DNA of 64,000 nucleotides from Bursaphelenchus xylophilus (lineage: Eukaryota; Nematoda; Chromadorea; Rhabditida; Aphelenchoididae). The stretch is from NCBI GenBank assembly GCA_904066235.2, contig CAJFCV020000004.1, positions 9,424,001 through 9,488,000 of the forward strand, written 5' to 3'. Under the pieces are notes generated by a model. That model searched no databases, had not been told where the DNA came from, and saw only the letters and a program-made list of their open reading frames with translations. Made by a program: the position numbers and the translations under genes. Positions 23,474 to 34,537 of this stretch are shown in pieces (the first letter of the stretch is position 1; every line of letters begins with the position of its first letter).

Positions 23474-23639
23474 ATATCTCAAAAAATCAGAAAAAATGCG
23501 CTGATCAAGGATATATAAATCTTAGCTGCCCATTTTAGGTTTTTAAGGGTGAAAATGCCCAAAAACTGGTTTAATTTCCCTACAAAAGGCAGACATTCGA
23601 AACGATAAAAAGAGCGCTCGATCTCTTCCTTCGGAAGAG

Positions 23640-23722
23640 AGCGGTGTGGCCGAGTGGTTAGTGCCGTAGTCTGGGAATCAAGAGGGGGGACGCCGCACAG
23701 GTTCGATTTCCCTTTTGGGCTG
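23640..23722 (+). pseudogene. tRNA-Ser/Leu-like sequence in the loop of element E
   Basis: GTGGCCGAGTGGTTAGTGCC resembles the D-arm/A-box of a long-variable-arm tRNA, and GGTTCGATTTCCC about 50 bases later resembles the T-arm/B-box. The anticodon stem and acceptor stem do not pair well, so this is a degenerate tRNA or a tRNA-derived SINE head rather than a working tRNA. Confidence 0.5.
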
Positions 23723-24029
23723 AATCAACTTTTTTGAAGTTGAAGGTCGGAAAAATAAATTTTTGGGCCAAGACTGTCTTATTACGTCTTAGAAACTCAA
23801 TAAACACCATTTTAAGCCAAAATAAAAATTGTAAACCTTTGAAAAAATTATGCGAAAAGGGGTTCATATAGGACTTTAAGTCAACTTCCGACTGAGTTTT
23901 CACCCCTAAAAACCTAAAATGGGCAGCTAAGATCTATATATTCTTGATCAGCACATTTTTTCTGATTTTTTGAGATATGTCCCGTCAAAAAGTAGGAGCC
24001 CCCATAAAATTACTTTCCTTGTGAATAAA

Positions 24030-25855
24030 GTATTCTCATTTTGAAAAATTCGACGTAAAAAATCGGTCAATTTAAAAATTCAAATTCATTTCTCGGTCTT
24101 GGAATCAAAAGTCTGCGAGAAAATGAGTGTCTTGTGCGGTCAACGCAGCCCCCCCCCCTCCTCCCAAAAAAATTTCTTAAAATTTCGAAAAAGTTCAGAT
24201 GAAAATTTTTCCGAATGTGCCAGAATGGAGGGGTCCAGTAAGGACCCCCGAAATTCCGGTTTAATCTTATTTTGATCAAGTTTTCAAAACCTTGGGCTTG
24301 CACTTTTCTGCATTTGCAGCAGGCTTTACCCTATTAGGCATCGCTGGAAACTTCGTTTAATCTAAATATTGCCCCATTTGTGATTTCATTAATTTCGAGA
24401 TTTGACGGAAATCCCTTGCTTTTTTGCCATATGTGTTAATTCTAAAACTCTAAGCACCCATAATAACACTAATACACTGTTTGATGAAAAAAGATTCCAA
24501 AAATTCAATTGCACTAAGTATATCCTTTAAAGGATATCCGATAAACCGCTGAAGACGAAACCGTCCGAGCGGCTGAGCATTTTTGAATTAATAAATGCAC
24601 GACGTCAGCCCTTTGTTTACACTTTGGGAAACGTCTAAACCGCATTACGTTTCAGGTTCAGGACGCTTAATTAGCGGTCCTTGCGGTCGAACGGCCATCA
24701 TTAACGACGTCGTACGCTTGATTCGGCCAAGTCTTTGGGATTTTGTTGACAACTTTTTGTAATTAGCAGTTACGGTTTCGTACTTATCTGTACGTTTTCG
24801 TAAGTAACCATAATTTTGAAGAGGTAAACAGAGAATATAATACAGTAGGTTGCAAAGTACGAAATCTCGATGGCTTTGTAATAAAAATATTTCATTGGGG
24901 CGCTGCGGTTTTGAGGGAAAATGGCCCAGTCTAAACTACGTTTTTTTCAGAAATATTCAAGATATTTTTTATTATCTTGCTCGCGTTTTGCAGAAGCCAG
25001 CGACCTTTTATTACACGGGCCAACAAATCCCGCCCATGAAGGACTTCCGCTTCTAAAAATAAGCTGTAATAATAGAGCACAGTTCGCAAAATATCGACAA
25101 AACAAGTAAGAAACACTAATTGATATCGTTAATATAAAATTCCGTGTTTTCCCCCAAATTTCCTACCGTAACCTGAGACCAGGTGGGTTCCAGTAAATTC
25201 CAAACTCCATAGTACAGAAAGAGTTCAATTTCTGGTTGGGTCCGTAACAACAAGCCTCACCCTGGTTTCTAAGAAATTCAAGCCGAAAGGAGTTGCTAAA
25301 CTCGTCCTCGCCTTGTTTACAACTCTTTTCCCGATTAACGTCACGGTCAGTGAACGCAAAGGCCCTTTTTTCAGTTCCGGTCAATTTTTTTACAACTCGG
25401 GAACTCGATTGTTTGCACACCCTAAAGTGTAAATCAAAAAAAAAACTTTTTTTATTCACTCAAAATTTAAACTTTTTCAAGCGAACTCCCAAAAGTAGCA
25501 ACGATTCGAGTGAACTTTGCATGAGTGTAGAAGAGTACAACGTAAAATGCCATTCAAATTTGGTTGCTAAATATTGTTACTGTAGTTGTAATTTTAACAA
25601 TATGGTGTTACATTTTTCCTTTAAGATTTGGCCGAAACGCCGAAAACTTATTGAAATCTCGAATGTATTCTAGATTCAAAGTACTCTAAACTTCAATGAA
25701 AGTGCAAGCAAAAAAGTGCAAGAAATTTTTAAGTGGCTTTTGACCTCAAGTAAAGAGTTGCGAAGGTGTTACCATATATCAATCAATGAACGGACAATTC
25801 AGCTCGCGCTTGCCGGGGTAGCCGTGATATTGGAAGTACGGGAATGCGGAAAGTC
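24030..25855. other. Unassigned stretch with a C10 run
   Basis: No gene was recognised. A run of ten C occurs near 24149-24158. The sequence 24095-24140 echoes the tRNA-like region in reverse (GGAATCAAAAGTCTG) but has no full tRNA structure. Confidence 0.3.
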
Positions 25856-25860
25856 GCCCA

Positions 25861-26310
25861 TATGCAAAATTGCAAATGCAAATAAAGCTCCAGTCGTATT
25901 TTTACTGCAGGGGAAAGCATTTTTTCCGAATTAAGCGAAGATTTGGTAAAAATTTAAAAGTGGTCACAGAAGTTCTCGACTTTTATTTTTGCTGTTGCGT
26001 CGAGGATCAGTACAAAAATGGGTTGACATTGATTTTGAAAAATGAAAAATCTGTGCCAAAAAATCTTAATTTTTGTGAAAACCACTGCAGATTTTGGACA
26101 ATCGCTGCAGGACAAAAATTAAAGTGTGCACTGATTTTCCAAAATCAACGTCAACCCATTTTTGCACCGAAATTCGCCCAACAGCAAAAAGAAACGTCAA
26201 GAACTTCTGTGACCACCTTTATATTTTTACCAAATCTTCGCTTAACTCGGAAAAAATGATTTCCCCCGCAGTGAAAATACGACTGAAGCTTTATTTGCAA
26301 TTTTGCATAC
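25861..26310. mobile_element. Foldback element with ~190-bp arms
   Basis: The left arm begins TATGCAAAATTGCAAATGC and the right arm ends GCAATTTTGCATA. The arms match at high identity over about 190 bases, including GATTTGGTAAAAAT and AAAAATGGGTTGAC blocks, with a short central loop near 26060-26120. The ORFs here are shadows of the repeat. Confidence 0.75.
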
Positions 26311-27522
26311 CACGTTTCTCAAGTAGAAGACAAAAAAATTTTTTGACACCGTTCGAATTATCGACAGAATCTAATGGGATTTTTCCCAATATCTTACAAG
26401 GGATTCAAAACTGGCTTCTGACTCCCGATTTAACAATGACTGCCTTTCACTTTAAGACTACAGTTCGGCGACAGCTACATACAATAGTCTACATTGTGAA
26501 TCCAAGTTTCGAGATTCGCATGCAAACAGAGCAAATTTCGTGATAACTCCGTGTTTAAAGTTTTGTGCAAAACGTGCATGCAAAAAATAAAGTTTTACGT
26601 CCATGAATCGTAACAAAACATAGCATGTCGAAAAGTTTTTTTAGCCAAGGTTGCGGGGGAATTTAACGAATCTAAAGAATAAATTTACACGTATTGTAAA
26701 GTAAATTTTTGGACGATCGAACTACGTTGTTATTTTTTGTGGTTGGCAAAAAATTATTTGCCCAACATAACCGGTCACATGACCTGTCAGGTTGCGAAGA
26801 ATGATCAGGGGGGCTCCTGATCACCCCCAGGGGGTCCGAAGATGGTTCGTACCAATCTGAACACTTGATTTTTTAATACTCGAATGCTCAAGAAATCGGT
26901 AAAATTTTGGAAATTTTTTTTCAATTCCTTTTGATTACTGTACAGAGAAAAGCCTTTTGTACAAACAAGTTTTGCCAGAAACCAAAAGATAATTGTATTG
27001 GCATATGACTCTTGCCCCTAGAATCTGTTTATCCTCTCGATTTGTCGCAAGGCTTGAAAAAATGCCGTTCTTGACGCAAAAGTTAAGGGCCTATTGTAAT
27101 GTGGAGGTGGGTTTTCAATAGAAATTAGTATATGCAACCAAGCGCATTGTACTTTGCGACGAACCTATTGTTAAACTAAATGTGACTCAACTGACATGCC
27201 AACCACAATATTATTGTTTTCAAATTTTGATTGAAGGAATTGCGAAACTAAAAATGGTACTCTGAAGTCGCGGCCTTTGTAGGACTTCCGGGAAAATCAT
27301 TTTCTCTATTACATTTTCCCGACTCCCACATATACCAAGGTTTCGTAGGGAAAAACGCACAGTTACAAGTCTGACGACAAGTTTAAGACTTCCGAAAAGT
27401 CTATAGTGCATTATTAAGACATGGAAATTCCATCCACCCGATAGTGCAATACTGGCTCTAATAAGAGTTAACATGCAAAATACTCGAAGTCTGATGCACA
27501 AACTTTGTTGGAATTTGGCGCA
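26311..27522. other. Unassigned AT-rich stretch
   Basis: No gene or repeat family was recognised. Confidence 0.3.
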
Positions 27523-27763
27523 GACCTACAAGGGAATGGTCTGAACTACCCCCAGCGTTTCGAAAAATGACTAGTACAGGTGGATAAAACAGGTCAACTT
27601 TGGTAAAAAGAGCCATTTTCCAGCTCTTTTCCGATTTTTCTCGTCGGCCGGGCTTATCCGCAGCTGGAAAATGGCTCTTTACCAAACTTGACTTTCCCTA
27701 TCCACCTGTACTAGTCATTTTCCCAAACGCCGGGGAAAGTTCAGACCATTGCCTTGTTAGGTC
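27523..27763. mobile_element. Foldback MITE with ~105-bp arms
   Basis: The left arm contains AATGGTCTGAAC, AAAATGACTAGTACAGGTGG and AAGAGCCATTTTCCAGCT. The right arm is their reverse complement in the same order. The loop is only ~30 bases. No other copy was noticed in this window. Confidence 0.8.
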
Positions 27764-29213
27764 AAAGAATTCCTTTTTGATAGGGTATTCAGGTTTACAT
27801 AAAATTTTGCATACATTTTCAAGACCAAGCTCAAATCCTTCCGCTGAAATTTTTAGCTAGCGCTTTAAATTAGCGAACTTATTTGGTTTACTAATAGTAA
27901 TTGAGCCAATTTTTTCATGGCTTCAGCTCAAAAAAATTAGGCGATCACGCCACGTAAATGCCCTATTTTTCCAAAATTTTATAAAAAGACCCCACAACAA
28001 GTTATATGTCCCAACGGTTTCACAAAACATTTTCTGAATGCATTTCGTCGACACGTGCCGGATTAATTTTTTTTATGGAGGATTAGTATTGTTAAAGAGG
28101 TTACAAAAGGATAAATTTCAAATATCACTTTTATGACCAGTTTCCGGCGGAGAATTCGCAATTCTCTTGAATTATGTTTTGAAACGTTGAGCCTCATAAA
28201 GGGTAAATAGAAATTACTGCGTCAGAGGTGCATAACACGTAATTATGACTGTAGTATCCGGCTGAACTATCATCTACAATTACCATATACGCAACATTTT
28301 TTAAATCTAGTAAGGGCAAGTTACATAAGAAAATTAAATTTTAGAAGACTCCTAGTCTTGCAGAAACCACCGAGATTTTTAGGCCAAAAGTTGAAAATAA
28401 TGCGCATTGCGCCCGCAAAGCGTGAGCTAAGTTTCAAGACATGGCCTGTACCCGACATGTGCACCAAATTTAAAGGAAATCTGAGCGCCGAACTTTCCCA
28501 TGTCAATAATTCCGTGACAAACACCAAAGAAACCTTCTCGATTGTTGCCTACACTTTCTATTTAAGAAATTATTGTGCATACAAAAGCGGTTTTCCGCTA
28601 CAACAGCATATCTCCAAGCATACTTGAGATATCTTGCTTGGAAGCACCACTTAGAGCCTCTCTTTAGGAATTGTGTCTTCAACCAGTCTGGACAAAACAT
28701 ATATGTTTTGTAGACGCGTGTTGTAACAGCAAGACGTGCCGAGTTCTACCCGATAAAAAGGTCTAACAAAGTTGTAAAAAGAGATCAAAGCTAGTCCAAT
28801 TAAATATCAAAAAGTCCAGCATGGCACTAGACTTCGAATGGTTTTGAATAGAGGGCAGACAGCAAATTTATTGACCTTTTTAAATTCGAGAAACGTTCCA
28901 ATAGTTATTACAGCGACCTCTTAAAAAAAAAGATCTTTGAAACGTTTTCCGTATCGCAAAGAGTCACTAAATTTGCATACTCCTCTCTTTCCAAAATCAA
29001 CTAAATTTTAGTGTCATTGCGAGGATTTTTGATATCCAATTGGGCTAACAACAACCTTCATCAAATTTTCAACCTTCTTACTTAGAACACGGAACTTCCT
29101 ACAAACTTGTCGAACCTGAACTAACCCATTAAGACTTTTTATAACCATAAAAGTTTAGAGTGGTCCTTTCACTACCCTCTTTTCCCCCACTAGGATACAA
29201 TTGGCTACAGTAT
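27764..29213. other. Unassigned stretch with family 2 fragments
   Basis: Decayed MITE family 2 words occur at about 27830-27860 and 28397-28500 (GCAAAGCGTGAGCTAAGTTT, GAGCGCCGAACTT). No gene was recognised. Confidence 0.3.
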
Positions 29214-29222
29214 CCCCAAACA

Positions 29223-30178
29223 GGAACTGGGACGATTGGGGAAAAAGACGATTGGGGAAAGGGACGATTGGGGAAAAAGACGATTGGGGAAAAGTACGAT
29301 TGGGGAAACCGAAAAGTATTATTTTTCTTCCATGCAAATGTCGAAGTTAGGATAATCGAGGGTGCTCGTTTCGAATATCGGGTTTGTTTTTTCTGAACAT
29401 TACTAGTTTTCCTTAAGTAGTACTGTTAAGTACTAATTTTTAAAAAATTTTCGAAAAATACTGGATTTAGGGGATTTCGAAGGTGCTGGTTTCGAAAATC
29501 ATGTTCATTTTTCCTCTAGTACTATATAGTACTATTCTGATACTATATAGTACGAGGTCAAAATATGGCTTTTGACGTTAATGGTGTTGTTTTGATGCTT
29601 AGTATTCTTCAAAAACACGTTTTAAAGACTTGGTGCTATATAGTACTACCTGATACTATGGAGTACGAGGTGTAAAGTTGGCCTTTAGGCGTTCGTGGTG
29701 TTGTTCTGGTGCTTAGTACGCCTATTTTTACTTCGTACTACATAGTATCAGACAGTACTATATAGCACCAAGTCTTTAAAACGTGTTTTTGAAGAGTACT
29801 AAGCATCAAAACAACACCATTAACGTCAAAAGCCATATTTTGACCTCGTACTATATAGTATCAGAATAGTACTATATAGTACTAGAGGAAAAATGAACAT
29901 GATTTTCGAAACCAGCACCTTCGAAATCCCCTAAATCCAGTATTTTTCGAAAATTTTTTAAAAATTAGTACTTAACAGTACTACTTAAGGAAAACTAGTA
30001 ATGTTCAGAAAAAACAAACCCGATATTCGAAACGAGCACCCTCGATTATCCTAACTTCGACATTTGCATGGAAGAAAAATAATACTTTTCGGTTTCCCCA
30101 ATCGTACTTTTCCCCAATCGTCTTTTTCCCCAATCGTCCCTTTCCCCAATCGTCTTTTTCCCCAATCGTCCAACTCCG
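29223..30178. mobile_element. Near-perfect ~0.95-kb palindromic foldback element
   Basis: Arms of about 430 bases (29230-29660 and 29745-30175) are inverted copies. By eye the outer ~375 bases are identical. The first difference is one T/C near 29607, and divergence increases only near the centre. Each arm starts with about five 15-bp repeats of GACGATTGGGGAAAA type. The interior carries two diverged ~120-bp direct repeats with TACTATATAGTAC words. CCCCAAACA flanks both ends (29214-29222 and 30179-30187), so a 9-bp target duplication is likely; the match extends to 12 bp if the next three bases are counted. It encodes no protein. Confidence 0.85.
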
Positions 30179-30802
30179 CCCCAAACAGGACGATAAAACA
30201 TTGTACCTTTAGTTTACAGCGCAAACACCTCTCAAAAATGTCGCATCAAACTGCTAAAAAATTGTAAAAATTTCTCTTATGAAACCAAGGATTCACATTG
30301 CACTACGGCAAAGTGCACGGTTCCACCAATTTTTGTGTGGGCCCAACTAATTAGACAGAATTTTACACTTGAAGGACAAAGGCCAACTAGTTAGTTCTAA
30401 GCGACGGGCATACTGTAGCCCACTTCACATACTTTTACATCCATTGAACTCTTGAAAATTTTTTGCAAAAAGTTAGATTGCAGTTACCAACTATACTGGC
30501 TTAGCCCTGCACAAAATTTGTCCACCGATTTACTAATCCCAAGTTACTCATCAGGGACTACACAGAATTAATTAGGTGTTTCCCTTTTTTTAAAACGTTT
30601 CCTTCTTTGATATACGCTTTACACAGTTTTTTTTGTTCAGGAAGCCTTTGGAGAAACTAATGGATTGGCGGTAATTATCCAAATCAATTCGGTTAGCAGG
30701 CGAGCCGAGCTAACTCTGCCTGTTTTTTACCTATAGTCAAAAAAAAAACCCTACCCGTTTCACCAAAAACAACGACCCAGCTCCTGGGAAACGTCTACCT
30801 CT

Positions 30803-31085
30803 TGAGGCAGAAACTAATCTTTAAAACTTCCTTCATTTTTTGAGACTAGAGTGGCGAACCTGCTCCAGTGGCAAAAAACGTACCATTTTGCATCCGGGAA
30901 GTATCAAAAAATGTAACAAAATACCTCGAGGGTGCGCCTTTGAAAAGAAATCTTTTCACTTGGATATGTAGGCATTTTGCTATATTTTTTGATACTTCCC
31001 CGACGCAAAATGGTACGTTTTCTGCCAGATCCGTCACTGTAGTCTCAAAAAATCAAAAAAGTTTTAAAGATTAGTTTCTGCCTCA
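30803..31085. repeat. ~90-bp palindrome with a MITE inserted at its centre
   Basis: TGAGGCAGAAACTAATCTTT and the sequence after it (30803-30848) reappear inverted at 31040-31085, ending AAAGATTAGTTTCTGCCTCA. Removing the MITE between the two TA dinucleotides leaves a palindrome with GAGAC-TA-GTCTC at its centre. Confidence 0.7.
30847..31041. mobile_element. Foldback MITE family 1, copy 4
   Basis: It starts TAGAGTGGCGAACCTGCTCC and ends inverted as CCGTCACTGTA, with TTTTGCATCCGGGAAGTATC on the left arm and its inverse on the right. The inner parts of both arms are shortened. Confidence 0.8.
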
Positions 31086-31089
31086 ATTA

Positions 31090-33840
31090 CGTCAATCAAA
31101 ATTCTCCGGAAAGAACTTTAATATCCAAAATCTTTTAATCAACCGATAGTGCGTGGATGAAACGTCTAAACGGGTCAGAGAATGCCCGTTTGACGTGTAT
31201 CATTTTTCTTTTATCACACCCCCAACAAACCATACAAATTAAAAAATTAAAAATCTTGACATTCTAAAATTACCCATGGATGACCTGATATACTCTGTTT
31301 CTAAGTACCAATAATTTTTGTAAGCCCTTGTGTTAAAAACACGTTCTTAAACTCCTACATGACTTTTCTTAATAAGCTTTGCGAATACGATAAATTAAAC
31401 TCATCAAATTGTCACAAAAAATGAGTCAACTTCAAAATACAGCAAGAAGTGGCATTTCCGACAAAAGAAAAGCAAGTGTAACAATCTACAAATGAAGAAT
31501 CTCTTGCAATAAACCAATACAAAGAAACTTATTTACCGTTTTTCGAAGCTTAAAACTTCTTTTTTAGCCTACAATCTCCCTCGCCCAAGAAGTACAAAGA
31601 TCGGGAGTTCCCGTTCCAGGATGGTACGTCTACAAGAACTAAAATAAAATACGATGCACTTTTAAGGCCATAAAAACTCTCGCTATTTTAACACAAGGAC
31701 TATAACACCCCTATCAAGTTGCCAGTCTAATCCAATGACGCATTGGAAATCTTCGAAGACCTCTATAATAACCGGAAGAAAGGTGCAACGCCTAACGAAA
31801 CAGTGCAATCTCGTCGTCTAGGATGAGTTGCAGCCCTTAAAGGCTGCTGTTTTTACGTGTGGTGCCCTATCGCGGGCGCAATATCTTCGGCTTCAAGTGG
31901 GCGAGCTGCTCTGAGAAAACGGAACTAATTATTGTGCAAATTATAGCATGTAGTGCAAACAAAGTTAAGAAATTATGACTCAAGCCGGTCATATCATCAA
32001 GAAACAAACTGTGGGTTAATTTAAGCTTAAAAAAAATTTTTTTGGTCTAACACTACAGATTTCACTGCGACAATCATCGATAACGGCGGATGGTTCAGAT
32101 TTTGCCTGTTAGCCATGTGTAAACTACCGTAGCCCTAATTAACATTGGTATTTTGGGGCTGTAAACATCCTTTTTTCCCCCATCGCCCTTCTATGTGTAC
32201 TATATTTACAAATGAAGTTGACCTTTTGCACATCCGCGGGCTTTCGTGTTCGCATGCAAAAAAAGGCCAAGAACGGTCGAAAACAGGCGGCCAAAAAACG
32301 GCTATCCCCGCGAATTTCCCACAACACTTGCGCGCACGGATTCGACATTTCCCCGAAATTAAAAACACATTAATCATCGGCGGTTTTTTCGCACAGTGCA
32401 TGCGGAAAAACGTGCAAAAATAGAGGGTTTTTTGCCTCAAAAAGTTTAAAATTTTGTTACAAAATTTTGCGAACTTACGACAAAGTAAACACACAGTAGG
32501 GTAAATTTAGCCGCGCTCTTCGTATAAAAAGTCCCAGTGGTTTTAAAATTCAATTCAAGTTGACCTTTTCATGTTGTACTGAAAAGTGCGTAAACAAAAT
32601 GCAAAAACTTTTGTTGCGCAATTACTGCCGGTAGGGCAAATATAGCAGCCTACATGGTCTTTGGAGAAGGTTAGATCTTAGAATCAACTATAATCACCAA
32701 AAAATTTTTAATACAAAAAATGGTGCTTCCAAGCTGACAGGGAAATCATACAAAAAAAATACCATCTGCAAACGATCACTCTAGCCAGTAATTGTCGCTA
32801 AAAGTCCTAAAGACAAATAAAAAGTACTTAGCCCACATAACATATCCATAGTAATCGGTGTAAGCGGCGGAAATTGAAATTTTTCGATGAGATGAGTCAG
32901 TTTCATAAAAATTAATTTTTTTGCCCTCTAATATTTGATGCATAAGTAATATTTTCGATGTATTCATCGGTTCTTGCCAGTTAATTTGAAAATTCGAAAG
33001 CCAAGTTTCAAAAAATGAGGTCCTTGATGTTCCCCATGATAACATTTGGTCTAGCCTTCCCCAAAAACCTAAATTTTTCTGATCAATTTTTTTTCTATTT
33101 CAAAATACACCGTCCAAGTTCCCATGTAAAAACTGACCTTTATTCAGAAATTTCAAACTTTCCAGTAAAGTAACACAAACATGTTACTTTACAATTTCAA
33201 CAGCATGAAAAGTTCATTTTTTGGAATATTTTTAGGCTCTTTCCACGCTCAAAAACAACGCCTTTTAGGACGTAATCATATTTCGACTTTAGCAGACAAC
33301 CTTATCATATACCCTTTAAATATACGTTACACTTTCGTGACGTAAAAAGTTTCTGGTTTCAAACCTTATAAATTGCTGTCTTTACATGACTGCTTTTGTT
33401 TTGAAAACTCTGTTGATCAATGCAACAGAGGATGACCCTCTATAAAAACATTGATCTTATAGTTTTTAAGGTCATTTTGACATTATTTTAGGGTTGTTGA
33501 TTATATTAAATTTGAACTCGGACTGGGCCGGCACGACGGCCCGCTAATTATGGGCTCCCAAATTAATTAACATGAAGTCATTGAGCTGGCGACTGATTAT
33601 TAAAAGTGTAAACGTGGTTAGCGAAATGTACTCGGACTGACGCAAGCTCTAAAACAATATGCAAAAACGAATCCGCGGCCGAAGACTAATTAAAACAAAG
33701 TAAATAAAGTATTTGGGAATTCAAAATGAGTTGAATAATCCATCAGAAAAAGCGTTAAGAACGTGCAAATAGGTCCAAATAATTTATTGGCAACAAAAAC
33801 TGAAGATCATGAATAAAGTGGAAACGAGGAGAACTTGGGG
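31090..33840. other. Unassigned AT-rich stretch
   Basis: About 2.7 kb without a recognisable gene or repeat family. A small hairpin GCAGCCC..GGCTGC near 31830 also occurs near 44355. Confidence 0.3.
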
Positions 33841-33845
33841 TAAAA

Positions 33846-34264
33846 TTATCCATCTAAACGTTGTTGAGGCTCCATAGTGACGATCGAGTTTCCACGCACC
33901 ACCACCATTCCGATATCCTTGGGCTCGCCGTTCTTAAAAGGAAAACATTAGATGTCTAGTGCAATTCAATTTTTTAAAGCAAAAATCGGCGTAAAACTCG
34001 TTCAATTATCAAAACCAAGTATCGCCGGAGCTTTTTATGTCCAAAAACAAAAGAAAGATCAACGAAATCCCACCTTTGGATGTTCCTTGGCTTCCTCGAC
34101 AATCAAATTCATGAAGGGATCGAATCCACGCAAAATCCCGGTAATCTGCCTAAAAACAGAAGTCAGAATGAATAAAAATTACGCACATACCTATTTCCAT
34201 TCAATTTGAACAACATGTTCTTGTCCATGTACAACTTGAGCTGTGGTGGATGAGTTCTGCTCAT
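33846..34264 (-). CDS. snr-7: Small nuclear ribonucleoprotein SmG
   Basis: Three exons on the minus strand (34264-34191, 34149-34074, 33932-33846) encode 78 residues, the usual length for SmG. The protein begins MSRTHPPQLKLYMDKNMLFK. The Sm1 motif follows (NGNRQITGILRGFDPFMNLI, split by intron 1), and then the Sm2 motif (IGMVVVRGNSIVTME). SmG is one of the seven Sm proteins that form the ring on U1, U2, U4 and U5 snRNAs, and in nematodes also on SL RNA. Both introns have GT-AG ends and frames match across them. An AATAAA (minus strand, 33788-33783) lies ~60 bases past the stop. It is divergent from the RRM-cyclophilin gene, with 273 bases between start codons. The symbol follows the C. elegans orthologue name. 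Confidence 0.95.
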
Positions 34265-34537
34265 TTTTGCTGTCTAAAACAATATAACGATAAAAAGTGG
34301 ATAAAACCCGATTTAACTATAATTTTATAGCTCATAACACGTAATTGCGTTGATAAAGCAGGTAAAAATCCAGGCAAAATAAAAAACATGAAATTGTGAA
34401 AGAAAAGCGCCCTTTATTTTTCTGCGTCCCACCAAGAAGAACAGGGAATCGGAGCATTTTGTTGGCATTTCGCAACAAGAAGATTTTTCGCTGTTTTTTG
34501 GTGCACGCGTGCCTCGCGCCAAGAAGTGTTGTTCCAG
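34265..34537. promoter_or_regulatory. Shared divergent promoter region of SmG and the cyclophilin-SF1 pair
   Basis: The 273 bases between two opposed start codons must contain both promoters. GTTGTTCCAG ends directly at the cyclophilin ATG and looks like a spliced-leader acceptor with no 5'-UTR left after trans-splicing. No TATA box is evident. Confidence 0.55.

Larger units (their letters stand above)
21428..24022. mobile_element. Element E: inverted-repeat element with tRNA-like loop, split by element F
   Basis: The outer ends are inverted copies of ACAAGGAAAGTA followed by TTTTATGGGGGCTCC and 'TTTTTGACGGGACATAT'. The second half of the left arm (23478-23550) and the right arm (about 23895-24022) continue the same inverted repeat, so arms of about 120 bases flank a loop of ~350 bases. 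A related solo element at 43213-43541 shares the termini and the interior words GCTGCC..ATTTT and AAGGGTGAAAA. Element F occupies 21476-23473 inside the left arm. Confidence 0.75.

Noticed and set aside
22602..23538. ORFs of 138-190 codons on both strands
   Set aside because: They lie in the arms of element F. Mirror-image ORFs occur in the opposite arm and no transposase motif is visible.
23641..23722. Functional tRNA gene
   Set aside because: A- and B-box-like words are present, but the acceptor and anticodon stems do not pair, so it is called a tRNA-derived remnant.
25870..26543. ORFs of 129 and 149 codons
   Set aside because: They overlap the arms of the foldback at 25861-26310. The frame has low-complexity AT-rich composition and no homology that I recognise.
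29155..30267. Paired ORFs starting MHGRKIILFGFPNRTF on opposite strands
   Set aside because: They are the two arms of the palindrome read from each side, not genes.
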